A stretch of 64,000 nt of DNA, from positions 1 through 64,000 of the forward strand of contig JBCCHF010000034.1 of assembly GCA_039028895.1 (NCBI GenBank), written 5' to 3'. Under the pieces are notes generated by a model. It was not told the DNA's origin, ran no database searches, and saw only the letters and a list, made by a program, of their open reading frames with translations. Below are positions 42,879-52,160 of the stretch, in pieces (within the stretch, counting starts at the first letter, position 1; the number at the start of each line of letters is the position of its first letter). A program made the position numbers and the translations under genes. Origin of the DNA: JAHDCJ01 sp039028895. GTDB taxonomy: Bacteria; Bacteroidota; Bacteroidia; Chitinophagales; Saprospiraceae.

Positions 42879-44051
42879 ATGAAGTTCAAATTTCCCGATA
42901 ATTTTTTCTGGGGTACATCCACTGCATTTGCCCAAATCGAAACCGCCACTGATCATAACTGGAAAGGCGTTGAGTCCAAAGATGGCTATACGTTTTTAAG
43001 AACCATCGACCACGAAAAAAGAAGAGTTGAAGATGCAGGTTATATCAAGCAGTTTGGCACTGTTTACCGTTGCGGAGTGGATTGGGCCAGATTACAATCC
43101 GCTCCTTTTGCAGACTTTGACCTTGATGTAGTAAAGGAGTACAGGACTTTTTTTGAAGATCTCATATCAGGCGGAATGGAAATTTTGTTTGTAATACACC
43201 ATTTTACAAATCCACTTTGGTTTGAGGAAAATGGGACATGGCTTAATGAAGATAACATTCCGGCATTCCTGGATTTTGCTCAAAAATGTATTGATCATTT
43301 TTCTGACCAGGTAGCTTTTTGGAATACTTTCAACGAACCTGCAGTTTATGCTATGAATGGCTTTGTCGTCGGCAATTTCCCACCTTTTAAAAAGAATATA
43401 TTCAAAGGTAACAAGGTGTTACGCAATATGGGTAGAGCCCATGAGATAACATACCGGATGCTAAAGAAAAATAACCCAGAAAAGCAGGTTGGTATTTCAA
43501 AAAACACAGGCTGGTTTAAAGGAACCAATGCAATAGGAAGTATGCTGGCTAAATTTGTCGATTGGTGGTTCATTGACTACGCTGCCAGTCATTTCAAAAC
43601 TGTTGATTTCTGGGGTGTTAGTTACTACGCTTATGTGCCATTTACCCCCTTCCCGGTAACGGAAATAGACAATCCGGGAAAACTCGATAAGCTCAGAATT
43701 CCTCATGATAAAATGTGGGGGTATTATCCTGATGGACTTCGCCAAATTCTGATCCGATTTCATAAAAAATATGGCCTTCCAATTATGATTACAGAAAACG
43801 GGGTTTGCACAGACGATGCTCGTTTCAGGAAAGAAAGTATGCGGAATTATCTCGAAGCCTGCCATGGAGCTTTAGAAGCAGGGGTTGATCTTATCGGGTA
43901 TATTTATTGGTCGACTTTCGACAATTTCGAATGGAACCTTGGTCCAACTTACCGTTTTGGATTGGTGGAAGTAGATATGGACACGATGGAACGCAAAATG
44001 ACGCCTGCAGGTGAATTATACAAAACCATCACACAGAACAACGGAATTTGA
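42879..44051 (+). CDS. Glycoside hydrolase family 1, small beta-glucosidase-like
   Basis: A cytosolic enzyme without signal peptide, 390 aa, which is shorter than the usual 440-480 aa. Family GH1 features are present: N-terminal FPDNFFWGTSTAFAQIETA (residues 5-23), acid/base Glu-153 in WNTFNEPAVYAM and nucleophile Glu-306 in IMITENGVCTDD, plus YWSTFDNFEWNLG near 345. The usual first Gln-Ile-Glu-Gly is altered to QIETA, and an expected loop region is missing, which may change the sugar specificity. Substrate is therefore uncertain, probably a beta-glycoside. Single gene, with no transporter or other glycosidase nearby. Confidence 0.92.
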   Translation: MKFKFPDNFFWGTSTAFAQIETATDHNWKGVESKDGYTFLRTIDHEKRRVEDAGYIKQFGTVYRCGVDWARLQSAPFADFDLDVVKEYRTFFEDLISGGMEILFVIHHFTNPLWFEENGTWLNEDNIPAFLDFAQKCIDHFSDQVAFWNTFNEPAVYAMNGFVVGNFPPFKKNIFKGNKVLRNMGRAHEITYRMLKKNNPEKQVGISKNTGWFKGTNAIGSMLAKFVDWWFIDYAASHFKTVDFWGVSYYAYVPFTPFPVTEIDNPGKLDKLRIPHDKMWGYYPDGLRQILIRFHKKYGLPIMITENGVCTDDARFRKESMRNYLEACHGALEAGVDLIGYIYWSTFDNFEWNLGPTYRFGLVEVDMDTMERKMTPAGELYKTITQNNGI

Positions 44052-44107
44052 TCTTTGATAAAACCCATTATTTTTTATCCTGAATATATTTCCATATTTT
44101 TTCGGAA

Positions 44108-44974
44108 ATGTGCGTTCAGTATAAAAATCTCCGCTTGTCAATTTTTATCAGCCTGGCATTGATGTTAGCCGCTTTTCAGGTATCAGGTCAGAATGGTTCG
44201 CCCCCTTCTGCAGGAGCAAAAGGACTGTCAATGGGCAATGCAGCTGTCAACTTCCATGACATCAACAGCATTTTTAGCAATCAGGCAGGTTTAGCTTTTC
44301 TCGATAACTGGTCAGCAATGATTCATGCAGAATCACGGTTTTTATTACCAGAAATAAAAATGATTAATGCTGGTTTTGCTTATCCGACCAGTTTTGGCAC
44401 CTTCGGCCTTTCTGTGAGTTATTTCGGCTTTGATCTTTACAACGAACAAAAAATAGGAATCTCTTATGCCCGCAAACTGTTTGATGACGTTGCTATTGGC
44501 GTCCAGTTTGACTATTTGGGCACTTCAATAGCAGAATATGGAAATTCTGGTAGGTTCACTTTTGAAGGGGGAGTTCAGGCTCGATTGATGGAGATGTTCC
44601 TGGTCGGCGCACATGTTTACAGTCCAATTAGAGTTTCCCTTACGGAAAATGAAAATTTACCCACAGAATTTACTGCTGGTGTTACCTGGGAAGCATCTGA
44701 CAAATTCCTGATTGCCGTGGAAATAGAGAAAGATATTGACTTTCCTGCCTCATTTCATGGAGGACTTGAATACCTCATTTTGGACAAATTGGCACTAAGA
44801 GCAGGAGTAAGTACACAACCAGTTCAGAATACATTTGGCATCGGCCTTTTCCTGGGAAACCTTGTGATTGATATTGGGTCTGCATATCACCAGGAGCTTG
44901 GGTTCACCCCATCAGTAAGTATTGCTTTTCAACAGAAAAAGAAATCATCTGGCAATGCGGAAGAACCCTACTAA
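44108..44974 (+). CDS. PorV/PorQ-like outer-membrane beta-barrel protein
   Basis: A 288-aa protein with a signal peptide (about 1-28, ending SGQ) and a barrel-like body. The opening GAKGLSMGNAAVNFHDINSI and SNQAGLAFL recall the PorV/PorQ and UPF0164-type proteins of Bacteroidota, which have NPAG-like segments near the start. Alternating hydrophobic strands run to FTPSVSIAF near the C-terminus, with a hydrophilic tail. It overlaps the start of the following HhH protein by 20 nt, so the two are translationally coupled and likely work together at the outer membrane. A role with T9SS or transport is not shown. Confidence 0.7.
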   Translation: MCVQYKNLRLSIFISLALMLAAFQVSGQNGSPPSAGAKGLSMGNAAVNFHDINSIFSNQAGLAFLDNWSAMIHAESRFLLPEIKMINAGFAYPTSFGTFGLSVSYFGFDLYNEQKIGISYARKLFDDVAIGVQFDYLGTSIAEYGNSGRFTFEGGVQARLMEMFLVGAHVYSPIRVSLTENENLPTEFTAGVTWEASDKFLIAVEIEKDIDFPASFHGGLEYLILDKLALRAGVSTQPVQNTFGIGLFLGNLVIDIGSAYHQELGFTPSVSIAFQQKKKSSGNAEEPY

Positions 44975-47063
44975 TATTATCCTATTTTGCTTAATCGCTT
45001 TTGCGTCATTGAGTCATGCCCAGAAAGATTCTTCTTTCGTAGATTCGCCGCTTTATGACATTGACCCGGTTACGAGAGAATACATAGAAAACATTGTTGA
45101 AGACAGTGATGCAGAATTTGACTTCGTCGATATATTTGACCGATTGGAGACATTCAGGCGAAAGCCATTAAATCTGAATAAAGCCACAGAAGAAGATCTT
45201 GCCGGAATTGGGCTTTTGACCTCTTTCCAGGCCATTGCCCTGGTCCGTTATCGAGCAATAGCCGGCGACCTGATTTCGATCTACGAATTGCAGGCTGTTC
45301 CGGGCTTTGACCTGGGCACGATCAATCGCATTATCCCCTATGTAAGAATCAATGAAGGCCAGCAGGGGTTCCAGGTGTCTCCACTCAAAATGCTTTACCA
45401 GGGAGAAAATGAACTGTTTTTTCGTTGGTCAAGAGTATTAGAAGAGGCCATCGGGTTTTCCCCACCTTTTGATTCTACCGATACCCGGTACCTCGGCGAC
45501 CCTAACAAATATTATGTGCGGTTCAGACATAATTATGAGAATCGATTGTCATGGGGATTCACTTTGGAGAAAGATCCTGGTGAGGAATTTTTTAGCGGTT
45601 CCAACAAACAGGGATTTGACTTTTACTCCTTCCATTTAGCATACAAAAACATAAGTCCCTTAGTGAAATCAATCGTTTTGGGCGACTTTGACGTCAATTT
45701 TGGCCAAGGCCTTGTCATGTCTTCCGGATTTTCCAATGGGAAAAGTTCTTATGTCACTTCAATCAAAAGATCACAGACGGCTTTGAGGCCTTATCGATCT
45801 GTTAATGAGGCTGTTTTTCTTCGTGGTGGCGGATTCACCCTAGGATTATCAGACAATTTCGAGTTAACTGGTTTTGCTAGTTACCGGGCTCGAGATGCTA
45901 ATGTTACCCAAATCGATACACTTGAAAACCTTTCAGAAGTTTCTGCATTCAGTTCTCTCCAGGAATCTGGTTTGCATCGCACACCCGCAGAAATCGAAGA
46001 TGAAAATGCAATAAATCAGTTTACAACCGGTGGAGGGATTAAATGGCAATCAGGTCAGCAAACTATCGGGGTGAACGCTGTTTATAACTCATTTGATGCA
46101 TCTTTTAACCGGACTATACAGCCTTATAACCAGTTTTTTTTCAACTCTGGTAAATTATTTAATCTAAGTACCGAATATGGATTCCTGGTTCGCAATCTGA
46201 ATTTCTTTGGTGAAACTGCATGGAGTGATAACGGCGGGTTTGCAACTACGAATGGACTCTTAATCGGAGTTGATCGTAAAGTCGATATTGCTTTACTTTA
46301 TCGCTATTTTGGAAAAGATTTTCAAGCTCTTTACGGAAATCCATTTGCAGAAACCTCTTCAGGAAATAATGAAGCAGGGCTTTATGTTGGCGTTGAGGTA
46401 AATCCCAATTACAATTGGCAGATCAGTGGTTATTTTGATGCCTGGCAACATCCATGGTTACGATTTAGAACGGATGGAATAGCCAGCGGTTATGAATATC
46501 TCGTACAGGTTCGGTATCGCATTAAACGCCGGATGGAAGTTTACTTGCGTTTCAGAGATGAGTACAAACCAATAAATGCCCCTGACAACGATACCCCTGT
46601 CGATTTTTTGACAACAGTGAGAAAAACAAATATCCGGCTAAATGTCAATAACAAAGTTTCAAGAGCGCTTGAATTAAGGAATCGCCTCGAACTGGTTTTT
46701 TACGACGACCAGGAGTCACCAGTATCTCGTGGGTTCATGCTTTATCAGGATGTCATTTATAAGCCAATTGGAATTCCATTCTCCTTTACAGGAAGGTTTG
46801 CCATTTTCAATACAGACGATTACGATTCGCGCGTTTATGCATATGAAAACGACCTACTCTACAGTTTTTCAATTCCTCCATATGCCTATAAGGGCCTGCG
46901 CTATTACCTTAACCTGAGGTATAAAGGCATCAGAAATACAACCCTGGAGTTTAGAATTTCACAATCCTATGTTAGAGACCGTACCAGTTTTGGTTCATTC
47001 CTTTCAATTATTCCCGGCCTTACCAGAACCGAAGTCAAAGCCCAATTAAAATACAAGTTCTAG
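44955..47063 (+). CDS. Exported outer-membrane protein with N-terminal helix-hairpin-helix motifs
   Basis: A 702-aa exported protein from the ATG at 44955. Signal peptide (1-22, ending LSHAQ). Residues about 65-130 hold two ComEA-like helix-hairpin-helix motifs (NLNKATEEDLAGIGLL and ELQAVPGFDLGTINRIIPYV), normally associated with DNA binding. The rest (about 150-702) is a predicted beta barrel, ending AQLKYKF with the aromatic last residue typical of outer-membrane proteins. The earlier frame start at 44922 would lack a signal peptide. Gene order with the PorV-like protein is preserved by a 20-nt overlap. Role unknown; nucleic-acid binding at the surface is only a hypothesis. Confidence 0.75.
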   Translation: MRKNPTNIILFCLIAFASLSHAQKDSSFVDSPLYDIDPVTREYIENIVEDSDAEFDFVDIFDRLETFRRKPLNLNKATEEDLAGIGLLTSFQAIALVRYRAIAGDLISIYELQAVPGFDLGTINRIIPYVRINEGQQGFQVSPLKMLYQGENELFFRWSRVLEEAIGFSPPFDSTDTRYLGDPNKYYVRFRHNYENRLSWGFTLEKDPGEEFFSGSNKQGFDFYSFHLAYKNISPLVKSIVLGDFDVNFGQGLVMSSGFSNGKSSYVTSIKRSQTALRPYRSVNEAVFLRGGGFTLGLSDNFELTGFASYRARDANVTQIDTLENLSEVSAFSSLQESGLHRTPAEIEDENAINQFTTGGGIKWQSGQQTIGVNAVYNSFDASFNRTIQPYNQFFFNSGKLFNLSTEYGFLVRNLNFFGETAWSDNGGFATTNGLLIGVDRKVDIALLYRYFGKDFQALYGNPFAETSSGNNEAGLYVGVEVNPNYNWQISGYFDAWQHPWLRFRTDGIASGYEYLVQVRYRIKRRMEVYLRFRDEYKPINAPDNDTPVDFLTTVRKTNIRLNVNNKVSRALELRNRLELVFYDDQESPVSRGFMLYQDVIYKPIGIPFSFTGRFAIFNTDDYDSRVYAYENDLLYSFSIPPYAYKGLRYYLNLRYKGIRNTTLEFRISQSYVRDRTSFGSFLSIIPGLTRTEVKAQLKYKF

Positions 47064-47078
47064 TCACTTTAAACAAGA

Positions 47079-47118
47079 AACGGCTGCACTGTCCTCCTTG
47101 GGATCAGTTACAGCCGTT
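47079..47118. terminator. Putative terminator between convergent genes
   Basis: AACGGCTG (47079-47086) pairs with CAGCCGTT (47111-47118), and ACTG with CAGT extend the stem after a short bulge. On the minus strand TTTCTTGTTT follows, so it best serves the lipoprotein gene at 47145. The plus-strand side lacks a T run. Confidence 0.5.
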
Positions 47119-47144
47119 ATCAACCCTCCGATAAAATTTCTTTA

Positions 47145-48395
47145 TTACTCTTTACAGTAGTATATCAGTTTTGCTTTTCCAGTACCTTCGAGGTAAGATT
47201 TGTTTTCTCCCGCCTGACGGTAGCGATTACCATCTGATTTGTCTGAGTATGATCCTGAGTCATAGGTCGTTGTCGCTGAACGGCCCCAGCTAAGCGTTGT
47301 AATTGTTCCTTTTGTATCATCACTTCCATCTACATCAATATCTGTCACTACTTCAATATGTGCTGCGGTGCCATCTGCTGACTCATAGTACAACATAACA
47401 TCGCATCCTCTGCCAAGGGCAGCTTCAGCTTCTTCGACTGCAGATTCTGACCAACCGTCCCAAGCTTCACTAACACCATAACCTTCTCCTTCGAAATAAT
47501 CGTTTATTCCTGATATTGGAGCACCTATCTTACCTGGAGTCGCGCCAATGTCCTCTGACAAATCATTCCATTCACTGCAATTGACATCGTCATCAAGAAT
47601 ACCGAGCTTCGCAGCACAAGCACCTGTTGCCAAGGTGGCACATGCACCGTTATAAGTTGTTTTCCATGGAATACTGCTAACATCGTCCCAATCAATATCA
47701 GTGCTGGTATCGTTGTCGTCTTCGTTATTCACAGGGTTTTGACAAAGCACTTCTGTAAAACTGTCCATTCCACAGAACCCAAGTGCATCAATTCCATTTT
47801 CAGGAAGCGGAGTAACATATTCTTTTTCAGGTATAGGTGCCAGTGCATCAAACATCGCCGGGTCGAAGGCATAGGTAACAACTTCTGTGAAAATCTGGTA
47901 GATGAGCAATACGTTAGGATCCTCAGTTAAACCTTCATTGAGGTAAACATCCATCTGGTCAGTGTAAGTTAAAAAGGCAAGAACGATTGCTGCAAAAGGA
48001 TTAGAATTGAGGTTTTCAATATATACCTGGGCAAATTCAGGGTGAATGAACCCTTGTTCTACTGCCTGAATAAAGGCTTCATCATTATAAAAAGCCTGCA
48101 TCATTTTAAAGGCAGAAAAAGGGTTGCCACCCAGCGATTCATTTAGACGCCCTAACCTCGCCAATGGTGGTACACCAAATTGCCCAAAATAGGCCTGTGG
48201 ATTTGATTTGTAAAAATCATAAATTGAACCTCTGTCAGCCAAATAATCAGTAGGGTCTTGGGGAAAAACTCTATTGTTGTCAACAGGAGTCGGAATTACA
48301 GGGACTTCATCTTTTACACAACCGGTAAAGGCAATTAGAAGGATCATTAGGATAGAAATGATCGTTGAGATTTTGAAATTATTCGTTGTCATCAT
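47145..48395 (-). CDS. Lipoprotein with possible papain-like C-terminal domain
   Basis: A 416-aa lipoprotein: signal peptide and lipobox IAFTGC with the lipid Cys about residue 26. The middle part (about 40-210) is helical and unrecognised. The C-terminal part (about 240-414) has GACATLATGACAAKLGI near 250 with two candidate nucleophile cysteines and TAAHIEVVTDI with a His that could complete a papain-like dyad, in the order Cys then His typical of that fold. The ending is DGNRYRQAGENKSYLEGTGKAKLIYYC. This reading is by eye; no family was identified, and the thiol peptidase function is only a hypothesis. It stands alone, convergent to the HhH gene. Confidence 0.65.
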   Translation of the reverse strand: MMTTNNFKISTIISILMILLIAFTGCVKDEVPVIPTPVDNNRVFPQDPTDYLADRGSIYDFYKSNPQAYFGQFGVPPLARLGRLNESLGGNPFSAFKMMQAFYNDEAFIQAVEQGFIHPEFAQVYIENLNSNPFAAIVLAFLTYTDQMDVYLNEGLTEDPNVLLIYQIFTEVVTYAFDPAMFDALAPIPEKEYVTPLPENGIDALGFCGMDSFTEVLCQNPVNNEDDNDTSTDIDWDDVSSIPWKTTYNGACATLATGACAAKLGILDDDVNCSEWNDLSEDIGATPGKIGAPISGINDYFEGEGYGVSEAWDGWSESAVEEAEAALGRGCDVMLYYESADGTAAHIEVVTDIDVDGSDDTKGTITTLSWGRSATTTYDSGSYSDKSDGNRYRQAGENKSYLEGTGKAKLIYYCKE

Positions 48396-48548
48396 TTTAG
48401 AATTTTGTTTTTAAATTGCGGGTTTTGAATCCCGATTACGCTACTAAATCCCTCAACATCTTCTTTGTTACCCCTCACGCTCCAAAAAATTGTGATTTAT
48501 TTAAATTCTGATTACTTTGGAGACATTGATCATTAAATCCCGGATACC

Positions 48549-49043
48549 ATGAGGTCCCAGTTAAGTTTTAGTCTCATTGCCCTGCTATGTATTTGTTTTA
48601 CCAGTTGTAATACAAACAATCAATCTGTCCATGAACCCGATAAAAACAAAACGGAGGTAGTAGATACGAAAACGCATGTCATAAAGCTGTTATATGATGA
48701 GGCTGAGAGTATAGACCTTAAAGTAGACCCTAGTTCAAAGCTGGGAAAGCTTGATAAAGGAAATTATATTCATCTTATCGGAAATTTATTGGCACCAAGT
48801 AAATTGGAATTGAAAAGTAGTACCAATATGATGACGACAATTAGCATGCAGGCTGCAGAGGCTCCTGCTCCGGTGCAATTCGATGAATCAAAAGCGGGTT
48901 ATGCAGCTGTCATTCAATCTTCGTTATTCCAAGGAGATATTTACGAAGCCAGCATTATTTGTATTTGTGACAGAGCCTTGGATGAAGGCACAATGGAAGC
49001 ACTTACAACAGGAGAACTACACCTCGACGATATTTGTAAATAG
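48549..49043 (+). CDS. Small lipoprotein of unknown function
   Basis: A 164-aa protein with a signal peptide and lipobox CFTSC near residues 17-21, so probably anchored by lipid. The mature part is short, charged at first (NTNNQSVHEPDKNKTEVVDTK), then an alternating beta-like region with two Cys near the end (SIICICDRA and HLDDICK). No family recognised. It is convergent with aroK, which lies 3 nt beyond its stop. No regulatory features are clear. Its small size and solitary position give no hint of function. Confidence 0.65.
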   Translation: MRSQLSFSLIALLCICFTSCNTNNQSVHEPDKNKTEVVDTKTHVIKLLYDEAESIDLKVDPSSKLGKLDKGNYIHLIGNLLAPSKLELKSSTNMMTTISMQAAEAPAPVQFDESKAGYAAVIQSSLFQGDIYEASIICICDRALDEGTMEALTTGELHLDDICK

Positions 49044-49045
49044 CA

Positions 49046-49567
49046 TTAATGCCAGGTCATTTTTGAGATCGCCAGTTTCATTTGCTTCAGCAGGATATCC
49101 TCGGGTTCTTCGGCATTAAAGTTGAAATGAGCCAGATTGTAGAAATGTTTTCGCTCCTCAAGCTTTAAGGCAATAAAGTTGAGCAACTCATCGGTATCAA
49201 TATTTTTTAGCAGCGGACGATTGCCTGCGGCATTTTCCAGTCTTTGTTTCAATCCTTCCGGCGACATATTGAGATGAAAAGTGATACCATGGTCATTCAT
49301 CCAGTCCATATTGTCGAAGAAACAGGGGGTTCCGCCTCCAACTGCAATAATACTTTTTTCAAAATTGCTTGTCTGGTGTAAAGTCTCCTTTTCCTTTTCC
49401 CGAAAATATAGTTCGCTTTTCGTTTTGAAAATTTCCGGGATAGACCTTTCTTCGGCTGCTTCGATCATTTCGTCAGTATCATAAAAGAAGAAGCCTAATT
49501 GTTCTGCCAAAGCTTGACCGATTGTCGATTTGCCAGACCCCATAAAACCAATCAGAAAAATCCTCAT
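49046..49567 (-). CDS. aroK: Shikimate kinase
   Basis: Phosphorylates shikimate at the 3-hydroxyl with ATP, in aromatic amino-acid synthesis; cytosolic P-loop kinase. 173 aa, the usual length. Seen: P-loop IFLIGFMGSGKSTIGQALA at the N-terminus, YDTDEMIEAAEERSIPEIF near residue 31 (shikimate binding), the conserved FREKEKETL near 55, and the IAVGGGTPCFF segment near 75. MSPEGLKQRLENAAGNRPLL near 103 contains the lid Arg. It is the last gene of the probable unit DUF1599-BT_3928-permease-aroK, 18 nt after the permease stop. The functional relation to the upstream genes is unclear. Confidence 0.96.
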   Translation of the reverse strand: MRIFLIGFMGSGKSTIGQALAEQLGFFFYDTDEMIEAAEERSIPEIFKTKSELYFREKEKETLHQTSNFEKSIIAVGGGTPCFFDNMDWMNDHGITFHLNMSPEGLKQRLENAAGNRPLLKNIDTDELLNFIALKLEERKHFYNLAHFNFNAEEPEDILLKQMKLAISKMTWH

Positions 49568-49585
49568 AAATAATGCTAGTTTCGG

Positions 49586-50647
49586 TTAGTGACCTACTGT
49601 AACCCTGGGATCAAGCACAGCATATAAAATATCGATCAGGATATTTATCAGGACAAAAACCATTGCAGTAAACAACACCGCACCCAGAACAACAGGCAAA
49701 TCAAAGGTAATCAAGGCATTGACAGTTTCAAGACCGAGACCATTATAGTTAAAAACATTTTCTACGAAAAATGCTCCTGCCAAAAGTGCAGCGAACCAGC
49801 CTGAAGCTGCTGTCAACACAGGATTCAAGGCATTGCGCAAAGCATGTTTAAAAATGATCGTGAATTGGGACAAACCCTTGGCTTTCGCGGTTCGAATGTA
49901 GTCCTGAGACATGACATCTAACATTGCTGACCGAGTCAACTGTGTTATCAGAGCGACAGGCCGAATACCCAAAGCTATGGCAGGTAATATTAGATTTTTC
50001 CAAACAAAAATCTTATTGCCAAAGTCATCAAGTTCCACTAATCCGCCCTGGAGGTTGAGTCCTGTATAAGGTGCCAGGTAATATCCAAATATGATCGCAA
50101 TGATGATTGCAGTAACATAACTCGGGAGCGAATACCCGAGTACGGAAGTAACAACTGCAGAGTTATCGAACCATGAATATTGCTTCAATGCTGCGATAAC
50201 GCCAAGCGTTATTCCAAAAAACAATCCTATCAGGATTGCTGCAGTAGCCAGAATTGCAGTAAGTGGTACTTTTTCCTTGAGTATCTCGCTTACTGATCGT
50301 CCCGTTTGGAAGGATTCCCTCAGAAAAGGCCATTTTAGTACTACAGCCTCCTGGTTACCTGTCGAGACCAATTTGAGATAATTGTATTTGGCCTTATTCT
50401 CTGCTGAATGTTTATGAACCGAAAGTGGTGAAATATCATTGAGGTAATAAAACATTTGGACGATAAGCGGTTTATCCAGACCCAGGGCTTCCTTTTTGGA
50501 AGCTACAGTTGCCGCATCAACATTTTGTCCAAAAGTCAGTCTTGCTGGGTCAACAGGAGCGAGATAGACGATAGATGAAATCGTAATTAAGACTAAGGTC
50601 ATAACCCCAAGTCCATAACCTAACCTTCGCAGAATGAAATTCAGCAT
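49586..50647 (-). CDS. ABC transporter permease, DppB/OppB type
   Basis: A 353-aa inner-membrane permease of the peptide/nickel importer family. Six transmembrane helices are visible: one at the N-terminus (about 10-30) and five in the C-terminal half, with the permease signature region TAKAKGLSQFTIIFKHALRNALNPVL near residues 255-280 (EAA-like loop) and an ending DILYAVLDPRVTVGH that is typical of DppB. No partner permease (DppC), ATPase or binding protein lies beside it. Starts 3 nt after the stop of the BT_3928-type gene, so it belongs to the same operon. Transport substrate is unknown. Confidence 0.9.
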   Translation of the reverse strand: MLNFILRRLGYGLGVMTLVLITISSIVYLAPVDPARLTFGQNVDAATVASKKEALGLDKPLIVQMFYYLNDISPLSVHKHSAENKAKYNYLKLVSTGNQEAVVLKWPFLRESFQTGRSVSEILKEKVPLTAILATAAILIGLFFGITLGVIAALKQYSWFDNSAVVTSVLGYSLPSYVTAIIIAIIFGYYLAPYTGLNLQGGLVELDDFGNKIFVWKNLILPAIALGIRPVALITQLTRSAMLDVMSQDYIRTAKAKGLSQFTIIFKHALRNALNPVLTAASGWFAALLAGAFFVENVFNYNGLGLETVNALITFDLPVVLGAVLFTAMVFVLINILIDILYAVLDPRVTVGH

Positions 50648-50650
50648 TCG

Positions 50651-52138
50651 CTATTGCATATATTTCGCCTTGATCTTATCGTAAGATGGCAATTTTTTGT
50701 GGTGCCATTTTTCGACGATAGTTCCATCTTTCATCAATAAAATACCAGGGTTTGAACGAACTATTGTCTTTAAAAGAATGTCATCCGCTCTGTGAAATTC
50801 GTATCCAGCCTGAATGGCATGTCTGAATTCATCAATGGCTTCATCAGAATTGAAAGCAGTAACTGCAAATGTATTGATGCCCTCTGCCTCTGCGGCTTCA
50901 GCTATGGCATTCACTTTCAGATATCCTTTCTTTGAAGATTTTGGCAGGCTGTAGGAAATGACCATAAACTGGTATCCTTCAGCAGCTAAAGTCTGACCAG
51001 AAATATCAGCACCATTGGCATCACTAAATTCGAAATCTTTGACCTTTGAGTCGCATCCTTTCTTAATTACTACATCACGGGTTTTATCTTTTAGGGGCTC
51101 CCATTCACCACTTTCCCAGAGATAGCGATGGTTGGTCAATTCGGAAGCCTTAATCTCCATTTCTTCGCTACCGTCGAGTTTTGAATAAGTCAGGTACCGC
51201 TCAATTTCGTCTATATCTGCTTCACAAGCGGCCTTGTCGGCAGGTATATTAGCGCCTACATGGAATGGGCGGAAATCTGCCATTGGCAAGCCCATATTGC
51301 TATTCTTCCAGCAAAAAAGGAAACTTAAAACCGCTGCTGCTATCAAGACGATATTTCCAGCCTTGTCACTGAGCACCTTTGTCATTTTGCCGTGAGCAAA
51401 AGCAAACCAGATGGCTGGAGGCAGCAGGACTATATCTTTCCAGAATGACACCATAGGCTCAAGCTTAAGGAAATCACCAAAGCAACCACAATCCGTAACT
51501 TTCATATTGGATTTGACATAATCCCAATCACCAAAAGAGAAGTTAAAAGTGTATCCTTTTGTCATAATCATATTGATCAGGATGCCAGGTACCAGCAGCA
51601 ATAAAACACCAATAACAATTCTGGCAATTTTATTTTTTGCAAGGTAAGATCCCGCCAAGAGCATTACTATTGAAGTAATGATCAGCATAAACGCCATTGA
51701 ACTTGGCGAATAAGCAGACAGATATGTAAAACCGGTAAGAACCGTAAAAAATATTATCAATGGTAGTACAATCCAGCTTGTCAACTTTCGCTTGATACCA
51801 AAAATCAGCGTAACCCCCAGTATCAGTTCAAGCACAATAGTGAAAATGGAGAAAGCCAATGCAAAATTGGCCAGCACTGGAAAAATATTTGATAACGGAG
51901 CCGCAAAAACAGTTTCAAATTCTCCGAAATACTGCTCCAGTTTATAGGCTGTACCTTTGGGATCGATCGCTTTTACAAAGCCGGAAAAAATGAATAACGA
52001 TCCAACAAAATTTTGCAGGTAAAGCAAAGTCGTTTCCTGCCAGTCTTTAGGTTTTTTTCCTAAAGCGAAAACAAAAATCAAAGAAAGAACGAGAGCCGAA
52101 ACGGCAATGATCGTAATTAATGATGTAATGGTTATCAT
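50651..52138 (-). CDS. BT_3928-family protein: DoxX/MauE-like membrane domain with thioredoxin-like domain
   Basis: About 495 aa from the ATG at 52138. The N-terminal half (about 1-300) has several transmembrane helices of the DoxX/MauE type, for example LYLQNFVGSLFIFSGFVKAI near residue 35, and a CGCFGDFLKLEP motif near 230 that is common in this group. The C-terminal 190 residues, on the outer side, read like a thioredoxin-like domain without a CxxC pair (FAVTAFNSDEAIDEF, NPGILLMKDGTIVEKWHHKKLP). The longer frame to 52183 would run over the DUF1599 stop, so 52138 is preferred. Middle gene of the operon, between DUF1599 and the permease. Function unknown, possibly redox. Confidence 0.85.
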   Translation of the reverse strand: MITITSLITIIAVSALVLSLIFVFALGKKPKDWQETTLLYLQNFVGSLFIFSGFVKAIDPKGTAYKLEQYFGEFETVFAAPLSNIFPVLANFALAFSIFTIVLELILGVTLIFGIKRKLTSWIVLPLIIFFTVLTGFTYLSAYSPSSMAFMLIITSIVMLLAGSYLAKNKIARIVIGVLLLLVPGILINMIMTKGYTFNFSFGDWDYVKSNMKVTDCGCFGDFLKLEPMVSFWKDIVLLPPAIWFAFAHGKMTKVLSDKAGNIVLIAAAVLSFLFCWKNSNMGLPMADFRPFHVGANIPADKAACEADIDEIERYLTYSKLDGSEEMEIKASELTNHRYLWESGEWEPLKDKTRDVVIKKGCDSKVKDFEFSDANGADISGQTLAAEGYQFMVISYSLPKSSKKGYLKVNAIAEAAEAEGINTFAVTAFNSDEAIDEFRHAIQAGYEFHRADDILLKTIVRSNPGILLMKDGTIVEKWHHKKLPSYDKIKAKYMQ

Positions 52139-52160
52139 ATTGCAACTTATGTGTTGAGGT

